From positions 62,001 to 126,000 of the forward strand of contig CAKRWT010000005.1 of the NCBI GenBank assembly GCA_934418125.1: DNA of 64,000 nucleotides, read 5' to 3'. Shown here piece by piece: positions 7,887 to 20,889 of this stretch. The notes under the pieces are model-generated. The model was not told where the DNA came from. It did no database searches and saw only the letters and a list, made by a program, of their open reading frames with translations. The position numbers and the translations under genes are program-made. Position 1 is the stretch's first letter; every line of letters starts with the position of its first letter. The stretch comes from an uncultured Lachnospiraceae bacterium (GTDB lineage: Bacteria; Bacillota; Clostridia; Lachnospirales; Lachnospiraceae).

Positions 7887-8264
7887 ATGGCAAAATTATC
7901 TACTCAGGAATTAATTGACGCTATCAAAGAGTTAACAGTATTAGAATTAAATGATTTAGTAAAAGCTTGCGAAGAAGAGTTCGGTGTATCCGCAGCAGCA
8001 GGTGTTGTAGTTGCAGCAGCAGCAGGTGATGCTGGCGCAGCAGCAGAAGAGAAGACAGAGTTCGACGTTGAGTTAACAGAAGTTGGACCAAACAAGGTTA
8101 AGGTTATCAAAGTTGTTCGTGAAGCAACTGGTCTTGGATTAAAAGAAGCTAAAGACTTAGTAGACTCTGCTCCTAAGACATTAAAAGAAGCTGCATCTAA
8201 AGAAGAAGCAGATGACATCAAAGCGAAATTAGAAGCTGAAGGTGCTAAAGTTACATTAAAATAA
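7887..8264 (+). CDS. rplL: Ribosomal protein L7/L12 (bL12)
   Basis: A 125-residue stalk protein, present as several dimers on L10, that recruits the translational GTPases EF-Tu and EF-G. The N-terminal dimerisation helices ([20 protein letters not shown]) are followed by an Ala-rich hinge and the conserved C-terminal domain [20 protein letters not shown]...[12 protein letters not shown]. Normal length, GGAGG before the ATG. It ends the L10-L12 pair before a hairpin and a separate rpoB promoter. Confidence 0.97.
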   Translation: MAKLSTQELIDAIKELTVLELNDLVKACEEEFGVSAAAGVVVAAAAGDAGAAAEEKTEFDVELTEVGPNKVKVIKVVREATGLGLKEAKDLVDSAPKTLKEAASKEEADDIKAKLEAEGAKVTLK

Positions 8265-8309
8265 TTTTTCGTGATTAGTTGAATTATTTCAACCGAAAAA
8301 GGAAGAAAA

Positions 8310-8354
8310 GGCCGCTTGCGTAGATGTGCAACTGCACAAAACGCGTGAGCGGTC
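8310..8354 (+). terminator. Hairpin between rplL and rpoB (partial terminator or processing site)
   Basis: Arms GGCCGCT-GCGT and ACGC-GAGCGGTC enclose an inner GTGC/GCAC stem, followed by TTATACTATTTTC rather than a clean T run. In E. coli a partial terminator lies at this place between rplL and rpoB; a similar role is inferred here. Confidence 0.55.
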
Positions 8355-8426
8355 TTATACTATTTTCTATTTGTTCTGGTATTTATACAGAAATTTCTAA
8401 AAATATCTAATTTCTCTAAAAAAACG

Positions 8427-8455
8427 TTGACTCCCAAAAAGACTTGTAGTAGAAT
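8427..8455 (+). promoter_or_regulatory. Promoter before rpoB
   Basis: TTGACT and TAGAAT are separated by exactly 17 bp. It lies about 90 bp before the rpoB start and after the rplL hairpin, so rpoBC can be transcribed apart from rplJL. Confidence 0.7.
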
Positions 8456-8545
8456 GTATGGTGCACTATTGTGGTGTGGTATGCTTATTCGAATTGTATG
8501 TTCCGATGATAGCATGAAATCAGAAAGAACGGGGTGAAATTGTCA

Positions 8546-11500
8546 ATGGAAAAGAACAGAATCCGTAAGACTGCAGCCGGCAGAAATACGCGAATGACTT
8601 ATGCACGACAGAAAGAGGTTCTGGAGATGCCGAACCTGATTGAAGTTCAGAAGAACTCCTATCAGTGGTTTCTGGACGAAGGTCTCAAGGAAGTATTTGA
8701 TGACATCTCTCCAATTTCAGACTATAGTGGACATTTAAGTCTGGAGTTTGTGGACTTTGAGTTGTGTGAAGATGACGTTAAGTATTCTATTGAAAAATGT
8801 AAGGAGAGGGATGCCACTTATGCAGCACCTCTTAAAGTAAAAGTCCGTCTGATTAACAAGGAAAAGGATGAAATCACAGAGCATGAAATTTTCATGGGTG
8901 ACCTTCCTATTATGACGGCTACAGGTACTTTCGTTATTAATGGTGCAGAGCGAGTTATCGTCAGCCAGTTAGTACGTTCTCCGGGCATTTATTATGGAAT
9001 TGGACATGATAAGATTGGTAAGAGATTATTCTCTTCCACCGTTATCCCAAATCGAGGAGCATGGTTAGAGTATGAAACAGACTCTAATGATGTCTTTTAC
9101 GTGCGCGTTGATAGAACACGTAAAGTGCCGATTACTGTCTTGATTCGTGCGTTGGGCGTTGGCTCCAATGATGAAATCAGAGAACTCTTTGGCGAGGATG
9201 AACCTAAAATCGAGGCAAGTCTTGCAAAGGATACTTCCGAGAACTATCAGGAAGGTCTGTTAGAGTTATATAAGAAGATTCGTCCTGGCGAGCCACTCAG
9301 CGTGGAAAGCGCAGAGAGTCTTATCACTGCTATGTTCTTTGACCCCAGAAGATATGATTTAGCGAAAGTCGGCAGATATAAATTTAACAAAAAATTAATG
9401 CTCAGAAACAGAATCAGACACCAGATTCTTGCAGAGGATGTCGTAGATACTCTGACCGGTGAGGTGTTGGCACAGGCTGGCGATAAAGTAACTGCAGAGA
9501 TGGCAGATGCTATTCAGAATGCAGCAGTGCCTTTTGTGTGGATTCAGACAGAGAAGAGGAACGTAAAAGTTCTTTCTAATATGATGGTAGATATTACCAA
9601 TTATGTAGACTGCAATCCAAAAGATTTTGGCATTACAGAACTTGTATACTATCCGGTATTACAGCAGATTCTTGAGGAGTACAGCGATGATGCAGAAGAA
9701 CTTGCGGAAGCTATCCAGAAGAATGTGCATGAGTTAGTACCAAAACATATTACAAAGGAAGATATTTTAGCTTCCATTAACTACAATATCCATCTGGAGT
9801 ATGGTATTGGCAACGAAGATGACATCGACCATCTGGGCAACAGACGTATCCGTGCAGTCGGCGAGCTGTTACAGAACCAGTACCGCATCGGTTTATCCAG
9901 ACTGGAAAGAGTTGTCCGCGAAAGAATGACAACACATGATGCCGAAGAGGTTTCTCCACAGGTACTGATTAATATCAAACCGGTACAGGCTGCGGTAAAG
10001 GAATTCTTTGGTTCTTCCCAGCTGTCCCAGTTTATGGACCAGAACAACCCGCTTGGTGAGCTGACTCACAAGAGACGTCTTTCGGCCCTGGGTCCTGGTG
10101 GTTTGTCCAGAGACAGAGCCGGATTCGAGGTTCGAGATGTACATTATACCCACTATGGAAGAATGTGTCCTATCGAGACACCCGAAGGTCCTAACATCGG
10201 TCTGATTAACTCTCTTGCATCTTACGCAAGAATTAATGAATATGGTTTCGTAGAGGCTCCTTATCGTAAGATTGATAAGACAGATTTGCAGAATCCGCGT
10301 GTTACAGACGAAGTTGTATATATGACAGCGGATGAGGAAGACAATTACCATGTAGCACAGGCATCTGCTCCTCTGGATGAGCATGGTTATTTTACCCGTA
10401 ACAATATTTCTGGTCGTTTCAGAGAAGAAACACAGGAATATCCTAAGACAATGTTTGACTACATGGACGTATCCCCGAGAATGGTATTCTCTGTTGCAAC
10501 AGCATTAATCCCATTCTTACAGAATGATGATGCGAACCGTGCACTGATGGGTTCCAACATGCAGCGTCAGGCAGTACCGCTTCTGTTTACAGAGGCTCCT
10601 GCAGTAGGTACCGGTATGGAACCCAAGGCAGCCGTTGACTCTGGTGTCTGCGTTGTGGCAAGGAAAGCCGGAACCATTGATTATGTATCTTCCAAGTTAA
10701 TCCGGATGACCTATGATGATGGAGAAAAGGACGAATATCGTTTAACCAAATTCTCCAGAAGTAACCAGTCCAACTGCTACAATCAGAAGCCTGTCGTATT
10801 TAAAGGCAACCATGTAGCACAGGGAGAGGTAATCGCAGATGGTCCTTCTACATCCGGTGGAGAGCTTGCCCTTGGTAAGAATCCGTTAATCGGCTTCATG
10901 ACCTGGGAAGGTTACAACTACGAGGATGCTGTATTACTGAGTGAAAGATTAGTACAGGAAGATGTATATACTTCTATTCACATTGAAGAATATGAAGCAG
11001 AAGCACGTGACACCAAGCTGGGGCCGGAAGAGATTACAAGAGACGTTCCGGGTGTCGGTGATGATGCGTTAAAAGATTTGGATGACAGAGGAATTATCCG
11101 TATCGGTGCAGAGGTTCGTGCCGGTGATATCCTGGTTGGTAAAGTTACTCCTAAGGGAGAGACCGAGCTGACAGCAGAAGAGAGACTGCTCCGTGCCATC
11201 TTCGGTGAGAAGGCAAGAGAAGTAAGGGATACTTCCCTGAAAGTACCTCATGGTGAATATGGTGTTATCGTAGATGCCAAGGTATTTACAAGAGAAAATG
11301 GTGATGAGTTATCTCCTGGTGTAAATCAGGCAGTCCGTATTTATATTGCACAGAAGAGAAAAATCTCTGTTGGTGATAAAATGGCTGGTCGTCATGGTAA
11401 CAAGGGTGTTGTTTCCCGTGTATTACCGGTAGAGGATATGCCATACTTACCAAACGGAAGACCACTGGATATCGTATTGAATCCGTTGGGCGTGCCTTCC

Positions 11501-12403
11501 CGTATGAACATTGGACAGGTGCTGGAGATTCACTTATCCTTAGCTGCCAAAGCCCTGGGCTTTAATGTGGCAACACCGGTATTTGATGGTGCAAAAGAAA
11601 ATGACATCATGGATACCCTTGATTTGGCAAATGATTATGTAAATCTGGAATGGGAAGAATTCGAGAAGAAACATAAAGATGAACTTTTACCGGAAGTTTT
11701 AGAATATCTGTCTGAGAACAGAGAACATCGTAAAGTATGGAAAGGCGTTCCGATTTCCAGAGATGGTAAAGTAAGACTTCGTGATGGCAGAACCGGTGAA
11801 TATTTTGATTCTCCGGTTACAATCGGACACATGCATTACCTGAAACTGCACCATCTGGTAGACGATAAGATTCATGCCCGCTCTACCGGTCCTTACTCTC
11901 TGGTAACACAGCAGCCATTAGGTGGTAAGGCACAGTTTGGTGGACAGCGTTTTGGTGAGATGGAGGTTTGGGCACTGGAAGCTTATGGTGCAGCTTACAC
12001 CTTACAGGAAATCCTGACTGTGAAGTCCGATGATGTAATTGGTCGTGTTAAGACATACGAAGCAATTATCAAAGGAGACAATATTCCTGAGCCTGGTGTG
12101 CCTGAGTCCTTCAAGGTATTGCTTAAGGAATTACAGTCCTTAGGTCTGGATGTCAGAGTGCTTCGTGAAGACCAGACAGAAGTAGAGATTATGGAAACAA
12201 TCGATTATGGTGAGAACGATTACCGTTATGAAATCGAGGGTGATTCCAGAAATTATGACTATGAGAAAGACTCTCTTGGCTCCATGGGTTATCAGAAACA
12301 GGAGTTTGATGAAGACAGCGGCGAGTTAGTAAGCAGCGAGGAAGAAGAGTTTGCTGATGACGACATGGATATGGATGCTGATTTTGATGAATCCATAGAA
12401 TAA
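8546..12403 (+). CDS. rpoB: DNA-directed RNA polymerase subunit beta
   Basis: A 1285-residue catalytic subunit of RNA polymerase. The N-terminus [14 protein letters not shown], the rifampicin-pocket block ([20 protein letters not shown] then [10 protein letters not shown], about residues 490-520), [14 protein letters not shown] and the flap and C-terminal clamp sequences ([20 protein letters not shown]) are all present. The Asp, His and Ser positions most often changed in rifampicin resistance look wild type. I prefer ATG 8546 over an upstream in-frame GTG at 8534 because GGGGTG lies nine bases before it and relatives begin with MEKNRIR. The last 40 residues are strongly acidic. rpoC follows after 22 bp. 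Confidence 0.98.
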   Translation: MEKNRIRKTAAGRNTRMTYARQKEVLEMPNLIEVQKNSYQWFLDEGLKEVFDDISPISDYSGHLSLEFVDFELCEDDVKYSIEKCKERDATYAAPLKVKVRLINKEKDEITEHEIFMGDLPIMTATGTFVINGAERVIVSQLVRSPGIYYGIGHDKIGKRLFSSTVIPNRGAWLEYETDSNDVFYVRVDRTRKVPITVLIRALGVGSNDEIRELFGEDEPKIEASLAKDTSENYQEGLLELYKKIRPGEPLSVESAESLITAMFFDPRRYDLAKVGRYKFNKKLMLRNRIRHQILAEDVVDTLTGEVLAQAGDKVTAEMADAIQNAAVPFVWIQTEKRNVKVLSNMMVDITNYVDCNPKDFGITELVYYPVLQQILEEYSDDAEELAEAIQKNVHELVPKHITKEDILASINYNIHLEYGIGNEDDIDHLGNRRIRAVGELLQNQYRIGLSRLERVVRERMTTHDAEEVSPQVLINIKPVQAAVKEFFGSSQLSQFMDQNNPLGELTHKRRLSALGPGGLSRDRAGFEVRDVHYTHYGRMCPIETPEGPNIGLINSLASYARINEYGFVEAPYRKIDKTDLQNPRVTDEVVYMTADEEDNYHVAQASAPLDEHGYFTRNNISGRFREETQEYPKTMFDYMDVSPRMVFSVATALIPFLQNDDANRALMGSNMQRQAVPLLFTEAPAVGTGMEPKAAVDSGVCVVARKAGTIDYVSSKLIRMTYDDGEKDEYRLTKFSRSNQSNCYNQKPVVFKGNHVAQGEVIADGPSTSGGELALGKNPLIGFMTWEGYNYEDAVLLSERLVQEDVYTSIHIEEYEAEARDTKLGPEEITRDVPGVGDDALKDLDDRGIIRIGAEVRAGDILVGKVTPKGETELTAEERLLRAIFGEKAREVRDTSLKVPHGEYGVIVDAKVFTRENGDELSPGVNQAVRIYIAQKRKISVGDKMAGRHGNKGVVSRVLPVEDMPYLPNGRPLDIVLNPLGVPSRMNIGQVLEIHLSLAAKALGFNVATPVFDGAKENDIMDTLDLANDYVNLEWEEFEKKHKDELLPEVLEYLSENREHRKVWKGVPISRDGKVRLRDGRTGEYFDSPVTIGHMHYLKLHHLVDDKIHARSTGPYSLVTQQPLGGKAQFGGQRFGEMEVWALEAYGAAYTLQEILTVKSDDVIGRVKTYEAIIKGDNIPEPGVPESFKVLLKELQSLGLDVRVLREDQTEVEIMETIDYGENDYRYEIEGDSRNYDYEKDSLGSMGYQKQEFDEDSGELVSSEEEEFADDDMDMDADFDESIE

Positions 12404-12425
12404 TCTGGAAGGAGCATGGTTAAAG

Positions 12426-15400
12426 ATGTCAGACATGAAACAAGAAACAACCTATCAACCTATGACATTCGATGCAATTAAAATCGGATTGGCATCACCT
12501 GAGAAAATCAGAGAGTGGTCCAGAGGTGAAGTAACAAAGCCTGAGACTATTAACTATAGAACATTAAAGCCTGAAAAAGAAGGACTTTTCTGTGAAAAGA
12601 TTTTCGGACCCAGCAAAGACTGGGAGTGTCATTGTGGTAAATATAAGAAAATCAGATATAAGGGCGTAGTCTGCGACCGTTGTGGTGTTGAAGTAACTAA
12701 GGCAAGTGTTCGTAGGGAACGTATGGGGCACATTGAGCTTGCTGCTCCCGTATCTCATATCTGGTACTTCAAAGGGATTCCAAGCCGTATGGGACTTATC
12801 CTTGATTTGTCTCCAAGGGTATTGGAAAAGGTATTATATTTTGCTTCTTACATCGTATTGGATGGTGGCGGAAGCGACTTAGAGTACAAACAGGTACTTT
12901 CTGAGAAGGAATATCAGGATGCCAGAGAAACATGGGGCAATAAGTTCCGTGTTGGTATGGGTGCTGAGGCAATCAAAGAGTTATTACAGGCAATTGATTT
13001 AGAGACAGAGGCTGCTGAGCTGAAGGAAGGCCTGAAAGATTCTACAGGTCAGAAACGTGCCCGTATTATTAAGAGACTGGAAGTTGTAGAAGCATTCAGA
13101 GAGTCCGGTAACAAGCCTGAGTGGATGATTATGGATGCTATCCCGGTTATCCCACCGGACCTTCGTCCAATGGTACAGTTGGATGGTGGACGTTTTGCAA
13201 CATCCGATTTGAATGATTTATACAGAAGAATCATCAACAGAAACAATCGTCTGAAGAGACTGTTAGAGTTAGGTGCTCCTGACATTATTGTCCGTAACGA
13301 GAAGAGAATGTTACAGGAAGCTGTTGATGCCTTAATCGATAATGGTAGAAGAGGCCGTCCGGTAACAGGACCTGGTAACAGAGCACTGAAATCCCTTTCC
13401 GACATGTTAAAGGGTAAATCAGGACGTTTCCGTCAGAACCTGTTAGGTAAGCGTGTTGACTATTCAGGACGTTCCGTTATCGTTGTAGGACCAGAACTGA
13501 AGATTTATCAGTGTGGTCTGCCTAAAGAGATGGCAATCGAGTTATTCAAGCCTTTCGTTATGAAAGAGCTGGTATTCCGTGGCATCTCCCAGAATATTAA
13601 AAATGCAAAGAAACTGGTAGAGAGATTAGATACCCAGGTATGGGATGTGCTGGAAGAGGTTATCAAAGAGCATCCGGTTATGTTAAACCGTGCTCCTACA
13701 CTGCACAGACTTGGTATTCAGGCATTCGAACCAATTCTGGTAGAAGGTAAGGCGATTAAGCTGCATCCATTGGTATGTACTGCGTTCAATGCCGATTTCG
13801 ATGGTGACCAGATGGCTGTTCACCTTCCACTGTCCGTAGAGGCACAGGCTGAGTGTAGATTCTTACTGCTCTCACCAAACAACCTGTTAAAACCTTCCGA
13901 TGGTGGTCCGGTAGCCGTTCCTTCACAGGATATGGTACTTGGTATCTACTACCTGACACAGGAAAGACCGGGAGCAAAGGGCGAAGGTAAATTCTTCAAG
14001 AGCGTAAACGAAGCAATTCTTGCGTACGAAAATGGGGAATGTACTTTACATTCCAGAATCAATGTAAGAATCAGCAAAGTAAATGCAGATGGCGAGAAGA
14101 TTACCGGTATTGTAGAATCCACTCTGGGAAGATTCCTCTTTAACGAGATTCTTCCACAGGATTTGGGTTTTGTAGACAGAAGCAACCCGGAAAACTTCCT
14201 GAAACTGGAAGTAGACTTCCATGTTGGTAAGAAACAGTTAAAACAGATTCTGGAAAAAGTTATCAACATTCATGGTGCTGTAAAGACCGCAGAGGTACTG
14301 GACCTGATTAAGTCTACCGGTTACAAATATTCTACAAGAGCAGCAATGACCGTATCTATTTCCGATATGACAGTGCCGGCTAAGAAACCTGAAATGCTGG
14401 AGGCAGCACAGGCTACCGTAGATAAGATTTCTGCAAACTTCAGACGTGGTCTTATCACAGAAGAAGAAAGATATCGTGCGGTTGTAGAAACATGGAACGA
14501 GACAGATAAAGAGCTGACAGACGTACTGCTGTCCGGTTTGGATAAATATAACAACATTTACATGATGGCTGACTCTGGTGCCCGTGGTTCCAGTCAGCAG
14601 ATTAAACAGTTAGCTGGTATGCGTGGTCTGATGGCAGACACAACCGGTAGAACAATTGAGCTGCCAATCAAGTCAAACTTCCGTGAAGGTCTTGACGTAC
14701 TGGAGTACTTCATGTCTGCGCATGGTGCACGTAAAGGTATGTCTGATACGGCACTTCGTACCGCTGACTCCGGTTACCTGACAAGACGTATGGTTGACGT
14801 ATCCCAGGAACTGATTATCCGTGAACTGGATTGTGCCGAAGGAAGAGATGAGATTCCTGGAATGGTAGTATCCGCATTCATGGATGGTAAGGAAACTATC
14901 GAAGGATTAAAAGACCGAATTACAGGTCGTTTTTCCTGTGAAGATATTAAAGACAGAGACGGCAATATCATTGTAAAGAGAAATCATATGATTACACCCG
15001 CCCGCGCAGCTAAGATTATGGCAACTGGTGTCAATGAAAAGGGTGAGCCGATTGAAGAGATGAAGATTCGTACCATCTTAACCTGCCGTTCCCACGTTGG
15101 TATCTGTGCAAAATGTTATGGTGCTAATATGGCGACCGGAGAGCCGGTACAGGTTGGTGAAGCCGTTGGTATTATCGCAGCACAGTCCATCGGTGAGCCT
15201 GGTACACAGCTTACCATGCGTACCTTCCATAGTGGTGGTGTTGCCGGTGACGATATCACACAGGGTCTTCCCCGTGTTGAGGAGTTGTTCGAGGCACGTA
15301 AGCCTAAGGGACTTGCGATTATCGCAGAGTTCGGCGGCGTAGCTACCATTAAGGATACCAAGAAGAAGCGTGAGATTATTATTACCAACGAAGAAACAGG

Positions 15401-16127
15401 TGAATCCAAGACCTATCTGATTCCTTATGGTTCCAGAATTAAGGTCATGGATGGTGCGGTATTAGAGGCTGGTGATGAGCTGACAGAAGGTAGTGTGAAT
15501 CCACATGACCTGTTAAAGATTAAAGGAATCCGTGCCGTACAGGATTACATGCTCCGTGAGGTACAGCGTGTATATCGTCTGCAGGGTGTAGATATTTCCG
15601 ATAAGCATATCGAGGTTATCGTTCGTCAGATGCTTAAGAAGGTTCGTATTGAGAACAACGGCGATGCAGAATTCCTGCCTGGTACATTAGTGGATGTATT
15701 AGACTATGATGATATGAATGAACAGTTAAAGAAGGAAGGCAAGCAGCCGGCAGAAGGAAAACAGATTCTGATGGGTATTACCAAGGCAGCTCTTGCAACC
15801 GAGTCTTTCTTATCTGCAGCATCCTTCCAGGAGACCACCAAGGTTCTTACAGAAGCAGCTATCAAGGGTAAGGTAGATAACCTGATTGGTCTGAAGGAAA
15901 ATGTTATCATCGGTAAGCTGATTCCGGCAGGTACTGGCATGAAGCGTTATCGTGATACCAGACTCAGCACAGACGAAAACTTATTAAATCGTCTTTCCAT
16001 GGAAGATGAACTGAACTTCGATGATGGATTCGACCTGGATGAAGAGGATGAAATTGAGATTTCTGAGGACACAGAAGATGGTGCAGATGATATCGAGGAA
16101 GAAGCTGTAACAGAGACTGAGGAATAA
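12426..16127 (+). CDS. rpoC: DNA-directed RNA polymerase subunit beta'
   Basis: A 1233-residue subunit holding the active-site metal loop NADFDGDQ (about residue 455), the N-terminal zinc finger [20 protein letters not shown], the second zinc site around [13 protein letters not shown], and the bridge/trigger region [20 protein letters not shown]. The length suits a clostridial enzyme, and the C-terminal tail is acidic as in rpoB. AAGGAG lies upstream of the ATG. An out-of-frame ATG at 12416 can be ignored. It ends the rpoBC transcript before the combined terminator/promoter at 16159. Confidence 0.98.
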   Translation: MSDMKQETTYQPMTFDAIKIGLASPEKIREWSRGEVTKPETINYRTLKPEKEGLFCEKIFGPSKDWECHCGKYKKIRYKGVVCDRCGVEVTKASVRRERMGHIELAAPVSHIWYFKGIPSRMGLILDLSPRVLEKVLYFASYIVLDGGGSDLEYKQVLSEKEYQDARETWGNKFRVGMGAEAIKELLQAIDLETEAAELKEGLKDSTGQKRARIIKRLEVVEAFRESGNKPEWMIMDAIPVIPPDLRPMVQLDGGRFATSDLNDLYRRIINRNNRLKRLLELGAPDIIVRNEKRMLQEAVDALIDNGRRGRPVTGPGNRALKSLSDMLKGKSGRFRQNLLGKRVDYSGRSVIVVGPELKIYQCGLPKEMAIELFKPFVMKELVFRGISQNIKNAKKLVERLDTQVWDVLEEVIKEHPVMLNRAPTLHRLGIQAFEPILVEGKAIKLHPLVCTAFNADFDGDQMAVHLPLSVEAQAECRFLLLSPNNLLKPSDGGPVAVPSQDMVLGIYYLTQERPGAKGEGKFFKSVNEAILAYENGECTLHSRINVRISKVNADGEKITGIVESTLGRFLFNEILPQDLGFVDRSNPENFLKLEVDFHVGKKQLKQILEKVINIHGAVKTAEVLDLIKSTGYKYSTRAAMTVSISDMTVPAKKPEMLEAAQATVDKISANFRRGLITEEERYRAVVETWNETDKELTDVLLSGLDKYNNIYMMADSGARGSSQQIKQLAGMRGLMADTTGRTIELPIKSNFREGLDVLEYFMSAHGARKGMSDTALRTADSGYLTRRMVDVSQELIIRELDCAEGRDEIPGMVVSAFMDGKETIEGLKDRITGRFSCEDIKDRDGNIIVKRNHMITPARAAKIMATGVNEKGEPIEEMKIRTILTCRSHVGICAKCYGANMATGEPVQVGEAVGIIAAQSIGEPGTQLTMRTFHSGGVAGDDITQGLPRVEELFEARKPKGLAIIAEFGGVATIKDTKKKREIIITNEETGESKTYLIPYGSRIKVMDGAVLEAGDELTEGSVNPHDLLKIKGIRAVQDYMLREVQRVYRLQGVDISDKHIEVIVRQMLKKVRIENNGDAEFLPGTLVDVLDYDDMNEQLKKEGKQPAEGKQILMGITKAALATESFLSAASFQETTKVLTEAAIKGKVDNLIGLKENVIIGKLIPAGTGMKRYRDTRLSTDENLLNRLSMEDELNFDDGFDLDEEDEIEISEDTEDGADDIEEEAVTETEE

Positions 16128-16158
16128 TGAAATTTAAAAACAATCGTTAAAAAACGTA

Positions 16159-16187
16159 TTGACAACGCATCCGCGTGCAAGTATACT
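16159..16187 (+). promoter_or_regulatory. Promoter of the str operon (rpsL-rpsG-fusA)
   Basis: TTGACA and TATACT with a 17-bp spacer, close to the sigma-A consensus. The -10 box lies inside the loop of the rpoC terminator, so this promoter's transcripts start after the 5' arm of that hairpin. Confidence 0.85.
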
Positions 16188-16217
16188 ATTTTAGTGTGCA
16201 CGTGGATGCATTTTTTT
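16167..16217 (+). terminator. rpoC terminator overlapping the rpsL promoter
   Basis: A 13-bp stem GCATCCGCGTGCA / TGCACGTGGATGC (one G-U pair) with a 17-nt loop (16180-16196) and seven T at 16211-16217. Read-through from rpoC makes the full hairpin. RNA started at the internal promoter lacks the 5' arm and cannot form it. Confidence 0.88.
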
Positions 16218-16269
16218 GTGTGCATACAATGTCAAATGGCATACAGTTTAATTACAGGAGGTGAAAAGA

Positions 16270-16689
16270 ATGCCAACATTTAACCAGTTAGTTAGAAAAG
16301 GACGTCAGACATCTGTAAAGAAGTCTACAGCACCTGCTTTGCTGAAAGGATACAACTCCCTTCACAAAACAGCAATCGACACAGCTTCTCCACAGAAGAG
16401 AGGTGTCTGCACAGCAGTTAAAACAGCAACTCCTAAGAAGCCTAACTCAGCTCTTAGAAAAATCGCCAGAGTTCGCCTTTCCAACGGAATCGAAGTAACA
16501 AGCTACATCCCAGGAGAAGGACACAACTTACAGGAGCATAGCGTTGTTTTAATCCGTGGTGGTAGAGTTAAAGACTTACCTGGTACAAGATACCATATCA
16601 TCAGAGGTACTCTTGATACTGCGGGAGTCGCTAACAGAAAACAGGCTCGTTCTAAATACGGCGCAAAGAGACCTAAGGCTGCTAAATAG
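16270..16689 (+). CDS. rpsL: Ribosomal protein S12 (uS12)
   Basis: A 139-residue decoding-centre protein that monitors codon-anticodon pairing. [22 protein letters not shown] (Lys57 matches the classical streptomycin-resistance lysine and is unchanged) and [17 protein letters not shown] are diagnostic. ATG 16270 is preferred over an in-frame GTG at 16261, because that GTG is part of the AGGAGGTG ribosome site. First gene of the str operon. Confidence 0.97.
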   Translation: MPTFNQLVRKGRQTSVKKSTAPALLKGYNSLHKTAIDTASPQKRGVCTAVKTATPKKPNSALRKIARVRLSNGIEVTSYIPGEGHNLQEHSVVLIRGGRVKDLPGTRYHIIRGTLDTAGVANRKQARSKYGAKRPKAAK

Positions 16690-16777
16690 TCATAGGCTGT
16701 AACTAGGACCACAAACAGAACTAATTTAGTGTTGGGATTCTTGACTAATAGAAAACCGCACGGACACATTGAATTAG

Positions 16778-17329
<552 letters not shown>

Positions 17330-17362
17330 ACGCTGCCGCATTAAATTAAGGAGGAAAAAATC

Positions 17363-19525
17363 TTGGCTGAAAGAGAATATCCATTAGAGCGAACCAGAAA
17401 TATTGGTATTATGGCTCATATTGATGCTGGTAAGACAACATTGACAGAGCGTATCCTTTATTATACTGGTGTTAACTATAAGATTGGTGATACTCATGAA
17501 GGTACTGCTACCATGGACTGGATGGAGCAGGAGCAGGAAAGAGGTATTACTATCACATCAGCCGCTACAACATGTCACTGGACTTTGGAAGAGAACTGCA
17601 AACCAAAGCCGGGCGCGTTAGAGCATCGTATCAATATCATTGATACTCCTGGACACGTTGACTTTACTGTAGAAGTTGAGCGTTCACTCCGTGTACTTGA
17701 TGGCGCAGTAGGCGTATTTTGTGCAAAGGGTGGTGTTGAGCCACAGTCAGAAAACGTATGGCGTCAGGCTGATACCTACAACGTACCAAGAATGGCATTT
17801 ATCAATAAGATGGATATCTTAGGTGCTAACTTCTATGGTGCAGTAGACCAGATTAGAACAAGACTTGGTAAAAATGCTATCGTTCTTCAGTTACCAATCG
17901 GTAAAGAGGACGATTTCCAGGGAATTATCGACTTATTTGAGATGAAAGCTTACATCTACAACGATGATAAGGGTAACGATATTTCCATTACAGATATTCC
18001 TGCTGACATGGTAGACCAGGCAAACGAATATCATGACGAGTTAATCGAGAAAGTCTGCGAATTAGACGACGATTTAACGATGATGTATCTGGAAGGTGAA
18101 ATTCCTTCTGTAGAAGAAATGAAGAAAGCACTCCGTCAGGGTACCTGCGAATGTAGGGCAATCCCTGTATGTTGTGGTTCTGCATACAGAAACAAGGGCG
18201 TTCAGAAGCTTCTGGATGCAATCCTTGAGTATATGCCAGCTCCTACAGATATCCCTTCAATTAAGGGTGTTGATATGGATGGTAATGAAATCGAGAGACA
18301 TTCTTCTGATGACGAACCTTTCTCTGCATTAGCATTCAAGATTATGGCAGACCCATTCGTAGGTAAGCTTGCATTCTTCAGAGTATACTCCGGAACATGT
18401 AACGCAGGTTCCTATGTATACAATGCAACAAAAGATAAGAAAGAACGTATCGGACGTATCCTTCAGATGCATGCAAACAAGAGAGCAGAGCTTGATAAAG
18501 TTTACTCCGGAGATATTGCAGCAGCAGTAGGATTTAAGTTTACAACAACTGGTGATACTATTTGTGATGAACAGCATCCGGTTATTCTGGAGTCCATGGA
18601 ATTCCCAGAGCCAGTTATCGAGTTGGCTATCGAGCCTAAGACCAAAGCCGGTCAGGGTAAGATGGGTGAAGCATTAGCAAAACTTGCTGAAGAAGACCCT
18701 ACTTTCCGTGCTCATACAGATCAGGAAACAGGTCAGACAATCATCGCAGGTATGGGTGAGCTGCATCTGGAAATCATCGTTGACCGTCTGCTTCGTGAAT
18801 TCAAGGTAGAGGCTAACGTAGGTGCTCCTCAGGTTGCTTACAAAGAGACATTTACAAAGGCTGTTGACCAGGAATACAAATATGCAAAACAGTCCGGTGG
18901 TCGTGGACAGTACGGTCACTGTAAAGTTAAATTCGAGCCTATGGAAGCTAACTGCGATAAATTCGACTTTGACCCTAAGGCTAACATCTTAATCAACGAG
19001 CCACCTACACTGTTATTCGAAAGCACTGTAGTTGGTGGTGCTATTCCTAAGGAATACATCCCGGCAGTTGGTGAAGGTATCCAGGAAGCAGCAAGAGCTG
19101 GTATCCTTGGTGGATTCCCAGTACTTGGTATCCATGCTAATGTATATGATGGTTCCTACCATGAAGTCGACTCTTCTGAAATGGCATTCCACATTGCCGG
19201 TTCCATGGCATTCAAGGAAGCTATGCAGAAGGCAAGCCCGGTACTTCTTGAGCCTATCATGAAAGTTGAAGTAACCATGCCAGAAGAGTACATGGGAGAT
19301 GTTATCGGTTCCCTGAACTCCAAACGTGGACAGATTCAGTCCATGGATGATATCGGCGGCGGTAAGATTGTTAGAGCACTCGTTCCACTTGCTGAAATGT
19401 TCGGTTACTCCACAGAACTTCGTTCTTCTACACAGGGACGTGGTAACTACTCCATGTTCTTCGAGAAGTACGAGCCAGTTCCGAAGAATGTACAGGAGAA
19501 AGTATTGGCTGCAAAAGCTAAATAA
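17363..19525 (+). CDS. fusA: Elongation factor G
   Basis: A 720-residue translocation GTPase. G1 AHIDAGKTT, the switch I segment [16 protein letters not shown]3 DTPGHVDF and G4 NKMD are visible in the first 150 residues, then domains II-V with [10 protein letters not shown] and the C-terminal [12 protein letters not shown]. Translation appears to start at TTG (17363), 7-8 bases after AAGGAGG; the protein then reads [20 protein letters not shown] as in relatives. Slightly longer than the usual 690-700 residues. Confidence 0.97.
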   Translation: MAEREYPLERTRNIGIMAHIDAGKTTLTERILYYTGVNYKIGDTHEGTATMDWMEQEQERGITITSAATTCHWTLEENCKPKPGALEHRINIIDTPGHVDFTVEVERSLRVLDGAVGVFCAKGGVEPQSENVWRQADTYNVPRMAFINKMDILGANFYGAVDQIRTRLGKNAIVLQLPIGKEDDFQGIIDLFEMKAYIYNDDKGNDISITDIPADMVDQANEYHDELIEKVCELDDDLTMMYLEGEIPSVEEMKKALRQGTCECRAIPVCCGSAYRNKGVQKLLDAILEYMPAPTDIPSIKGVDMDGNEIERHSSDDEPFSALAFKIMADPFVGKLAFFRVYSGTCNAGSYVYNATKDKKERIGRILQMHANKRAELDKVYSGDIAAAVGFKFTTTGDTICDEQHPVILESMEFPEPVIELAIEPKTKAGQGKMGEALAKLAEEDPTFRAHTDQETGQTIIAGMGELHLEIIVDRLLREFKVEANVGAPQVAYKETFTKAVDQEYKYAKQSGGRGQYGHCKVKFEPMEANCDKFDFDPKANILINEPPTLLFESTVVGGAIPKEYIPAVGEGIQEAARAGILGGFPVLGIHANVYDGSYHEVDSSEMAFHIAGSMAFKEAMQKASPVLLEPIMKVEVTMPEEYMGDVIGSLNSKRGQIQSMDDIGGGKIVRALVPLAEMFGYSTELRSSTQGRGNYSMFFEKYEPVPKNVQEKVLAAKAK

Positions 19526-19528
19526 TGC

Positions 19529-19557
19529 TTGAAAATATTGGCAATCTTTAATATAAT
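19529..19557 (+). promoter_or_regulatory. Promoter for tuf
   Basis: TTGAAA and TATAAT with a 17-bp spacer in the 97-bp fusA-tuf gap. It would let tuf be made in excess over fusA, as commonly found. Confidence 0.7.
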
Positions 19558-19622
19558 CAAAGGTAGCTGATTAAAACAGAAACTAAAAATTTATCCAATT
19601 ATTTTAAGGAGGACTTTAGAAA

Positions 19623-20810
19623 ATGGCTAAAGCTAAATTTGACAGAACCAAACCCCATTGTAATATTGGTACCATCGGTCACGTAGACCATGGTAAAACT
19701 ACTCTGACAGCAGCAATCACAAAGGTTCTTGCTGCAAGAGTTGCAGGTAACGAAGCTACAGATTTCGAGAACATCGATAAAGCTCCAGAAGAGAGAGAAA
19801 GAGGTATCACAATCTCTACAGCTCACGTTGAGTATGAGACAGAGAAGAGACATTACGCACACGTTGACTGTCCTGGACATGCTGACTACGTAAAGAACAT
19901 GATTACTGGTGCAGCTCAGATGGATGGTGCTATCCTCGTAGTTGCTGCTACTGATGGTGTTATGGCTCAGACAAAAGAGCACATCTTATTATCCCGTCAG
20001 GTAGGTGTACCTTACATCGTTGTATTCATGAACAAATGTGATATGGTAGACGACCCTGAGTTATTAGAGTTAGTAGAAATGGAAATCACAGAGCAGTTAG
20101 AGGAATATGAATTCACAGATTGCCCTATCGTTAAAGGTTCCGCATTAAAAGCTCTTGAAGATCCTAACGGAGAATGGGGCGACAAGATTATGGAGTTAAT
20201 GGATACAGTTGATTCCTATATTCCAGACCCTCAGCGTGATACAGATAAGCCTTTCCTTATGCCTATCGAGGACGTATTCTCTATCACAGGTCGTGGTACT
20301 GTAGCAACTGGTAGAGTAGAGCGTGGTGTTCTTCATATGTCTGACGAAGTTGAAATCGTTGGTGTTAAGGAAGAAACACAGAAATCTGTTGTAACAGGTA
20401 TCGAAATGTTCCGTAAGTTACTTGATGAAGCTCAGGCTGGTGATAACATCGGTGTTCTTCTTCGTGGTATCCAGAGAACAGATATCGAAAGAGGACAGGT
20501 TCTTGCTAAACCAGGTACTGTAACATGCCACAAGAAATTTACAGCTCAGGTTTACGTTTTAACAAAAGATGAAGGTGGACGTCATACTCCTTTCTTCAAC
20601 AACTACAGACCACAGTTCTACTTCAGAACAACAGATATCACAGGTGTATGTAACTTACCTGAAGGTACAGAAATGTGCATGCCTGGTGATAACGTAGAAA
20701 TGACAATCGAACTGATTCACCCAATCGCTATGGAGCAGGGTCTTACATTCGCTATTCGTGAAGGTGGACGTACAGTAGGATCAGGCCGTGTTGCTACAAT
20801 TATTGAGTAA
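19623..20810 (+). CDS. tuf: Elongation factor Tu
   Basis: A 395-residue GTPase that delivers aminoacyl-t[40 protein letters not shown] and the domain II/III sequences [15 protein letters not shown] and [14 protein letters not shown] are all present at normal length. AAGGAGG lies before the ATG. A strong terminator follows. In many Firmicutes rpsJ comes soon after tuf; here it lies 34 kb away. Confidence 0.98.
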   Translation: MAKAKFDRTKPHCNIGTIGHVDHGKTTLTAAITKVLAARVAGNEATDFENIDKAPEERERGITISTAHVEYETEKRHYAHVDCPGHADYVKNMITGAAQMDGAILVVAATDGVMAQTKEHILLSRQVGVPYIVVFMNKCDMVDDPELLELVEMEITEQLEEYEFTDCPIVKGSALKALEDPNGEWGDKIMELMDTVDSYIPDPQRDTDKPFLMPIEDVFSITGRGTVATGRVERGVLHMSDEVEIVGVKEETQKSVVTGIEMFRKLLDEAQAGDNIGVLLRGIQRTDIERGQVLAKPGTVTCHKKFTAQVYVLTKDEGGRHTPFFNNYRPQFYFRTTDITGVCNLPEGTEMCMPGDNVEMTIELIHPIAMEQGLTFAIREGGRTVGSGRVATIIE

Positions 20811-20851
20811 TTGCGCGTAAGCAACGAGAAGCTTAGATAAGTAAAAATATT

Positions 20852-20889
20852 ACCCGGAGAGTGTTTACACTCTTCCGGGTATTTTTTTT
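20852..20889 (+). terminator. Terminator after tuf
   Basis: Arms ACCCGGA-GAGTG / CACTC-TTCCGGGT with a TTTA loop and eight T at 20882-20889. The pairing can extend outward through GATAAG/CTTATC. CAACGAGAAGCT (20822-20833) and AGCTTCTCGTTG (20945-20956) form a further 12-bp inverted pair around it. Confidence 0.92.

Noticed and set aside
10012..10110. Rifampicin-resistance substitution in rpoB
   Set aside because: The key Asp, His and Ser positions in FMDQNN, THKRR and SALGPGG are the usual ones.
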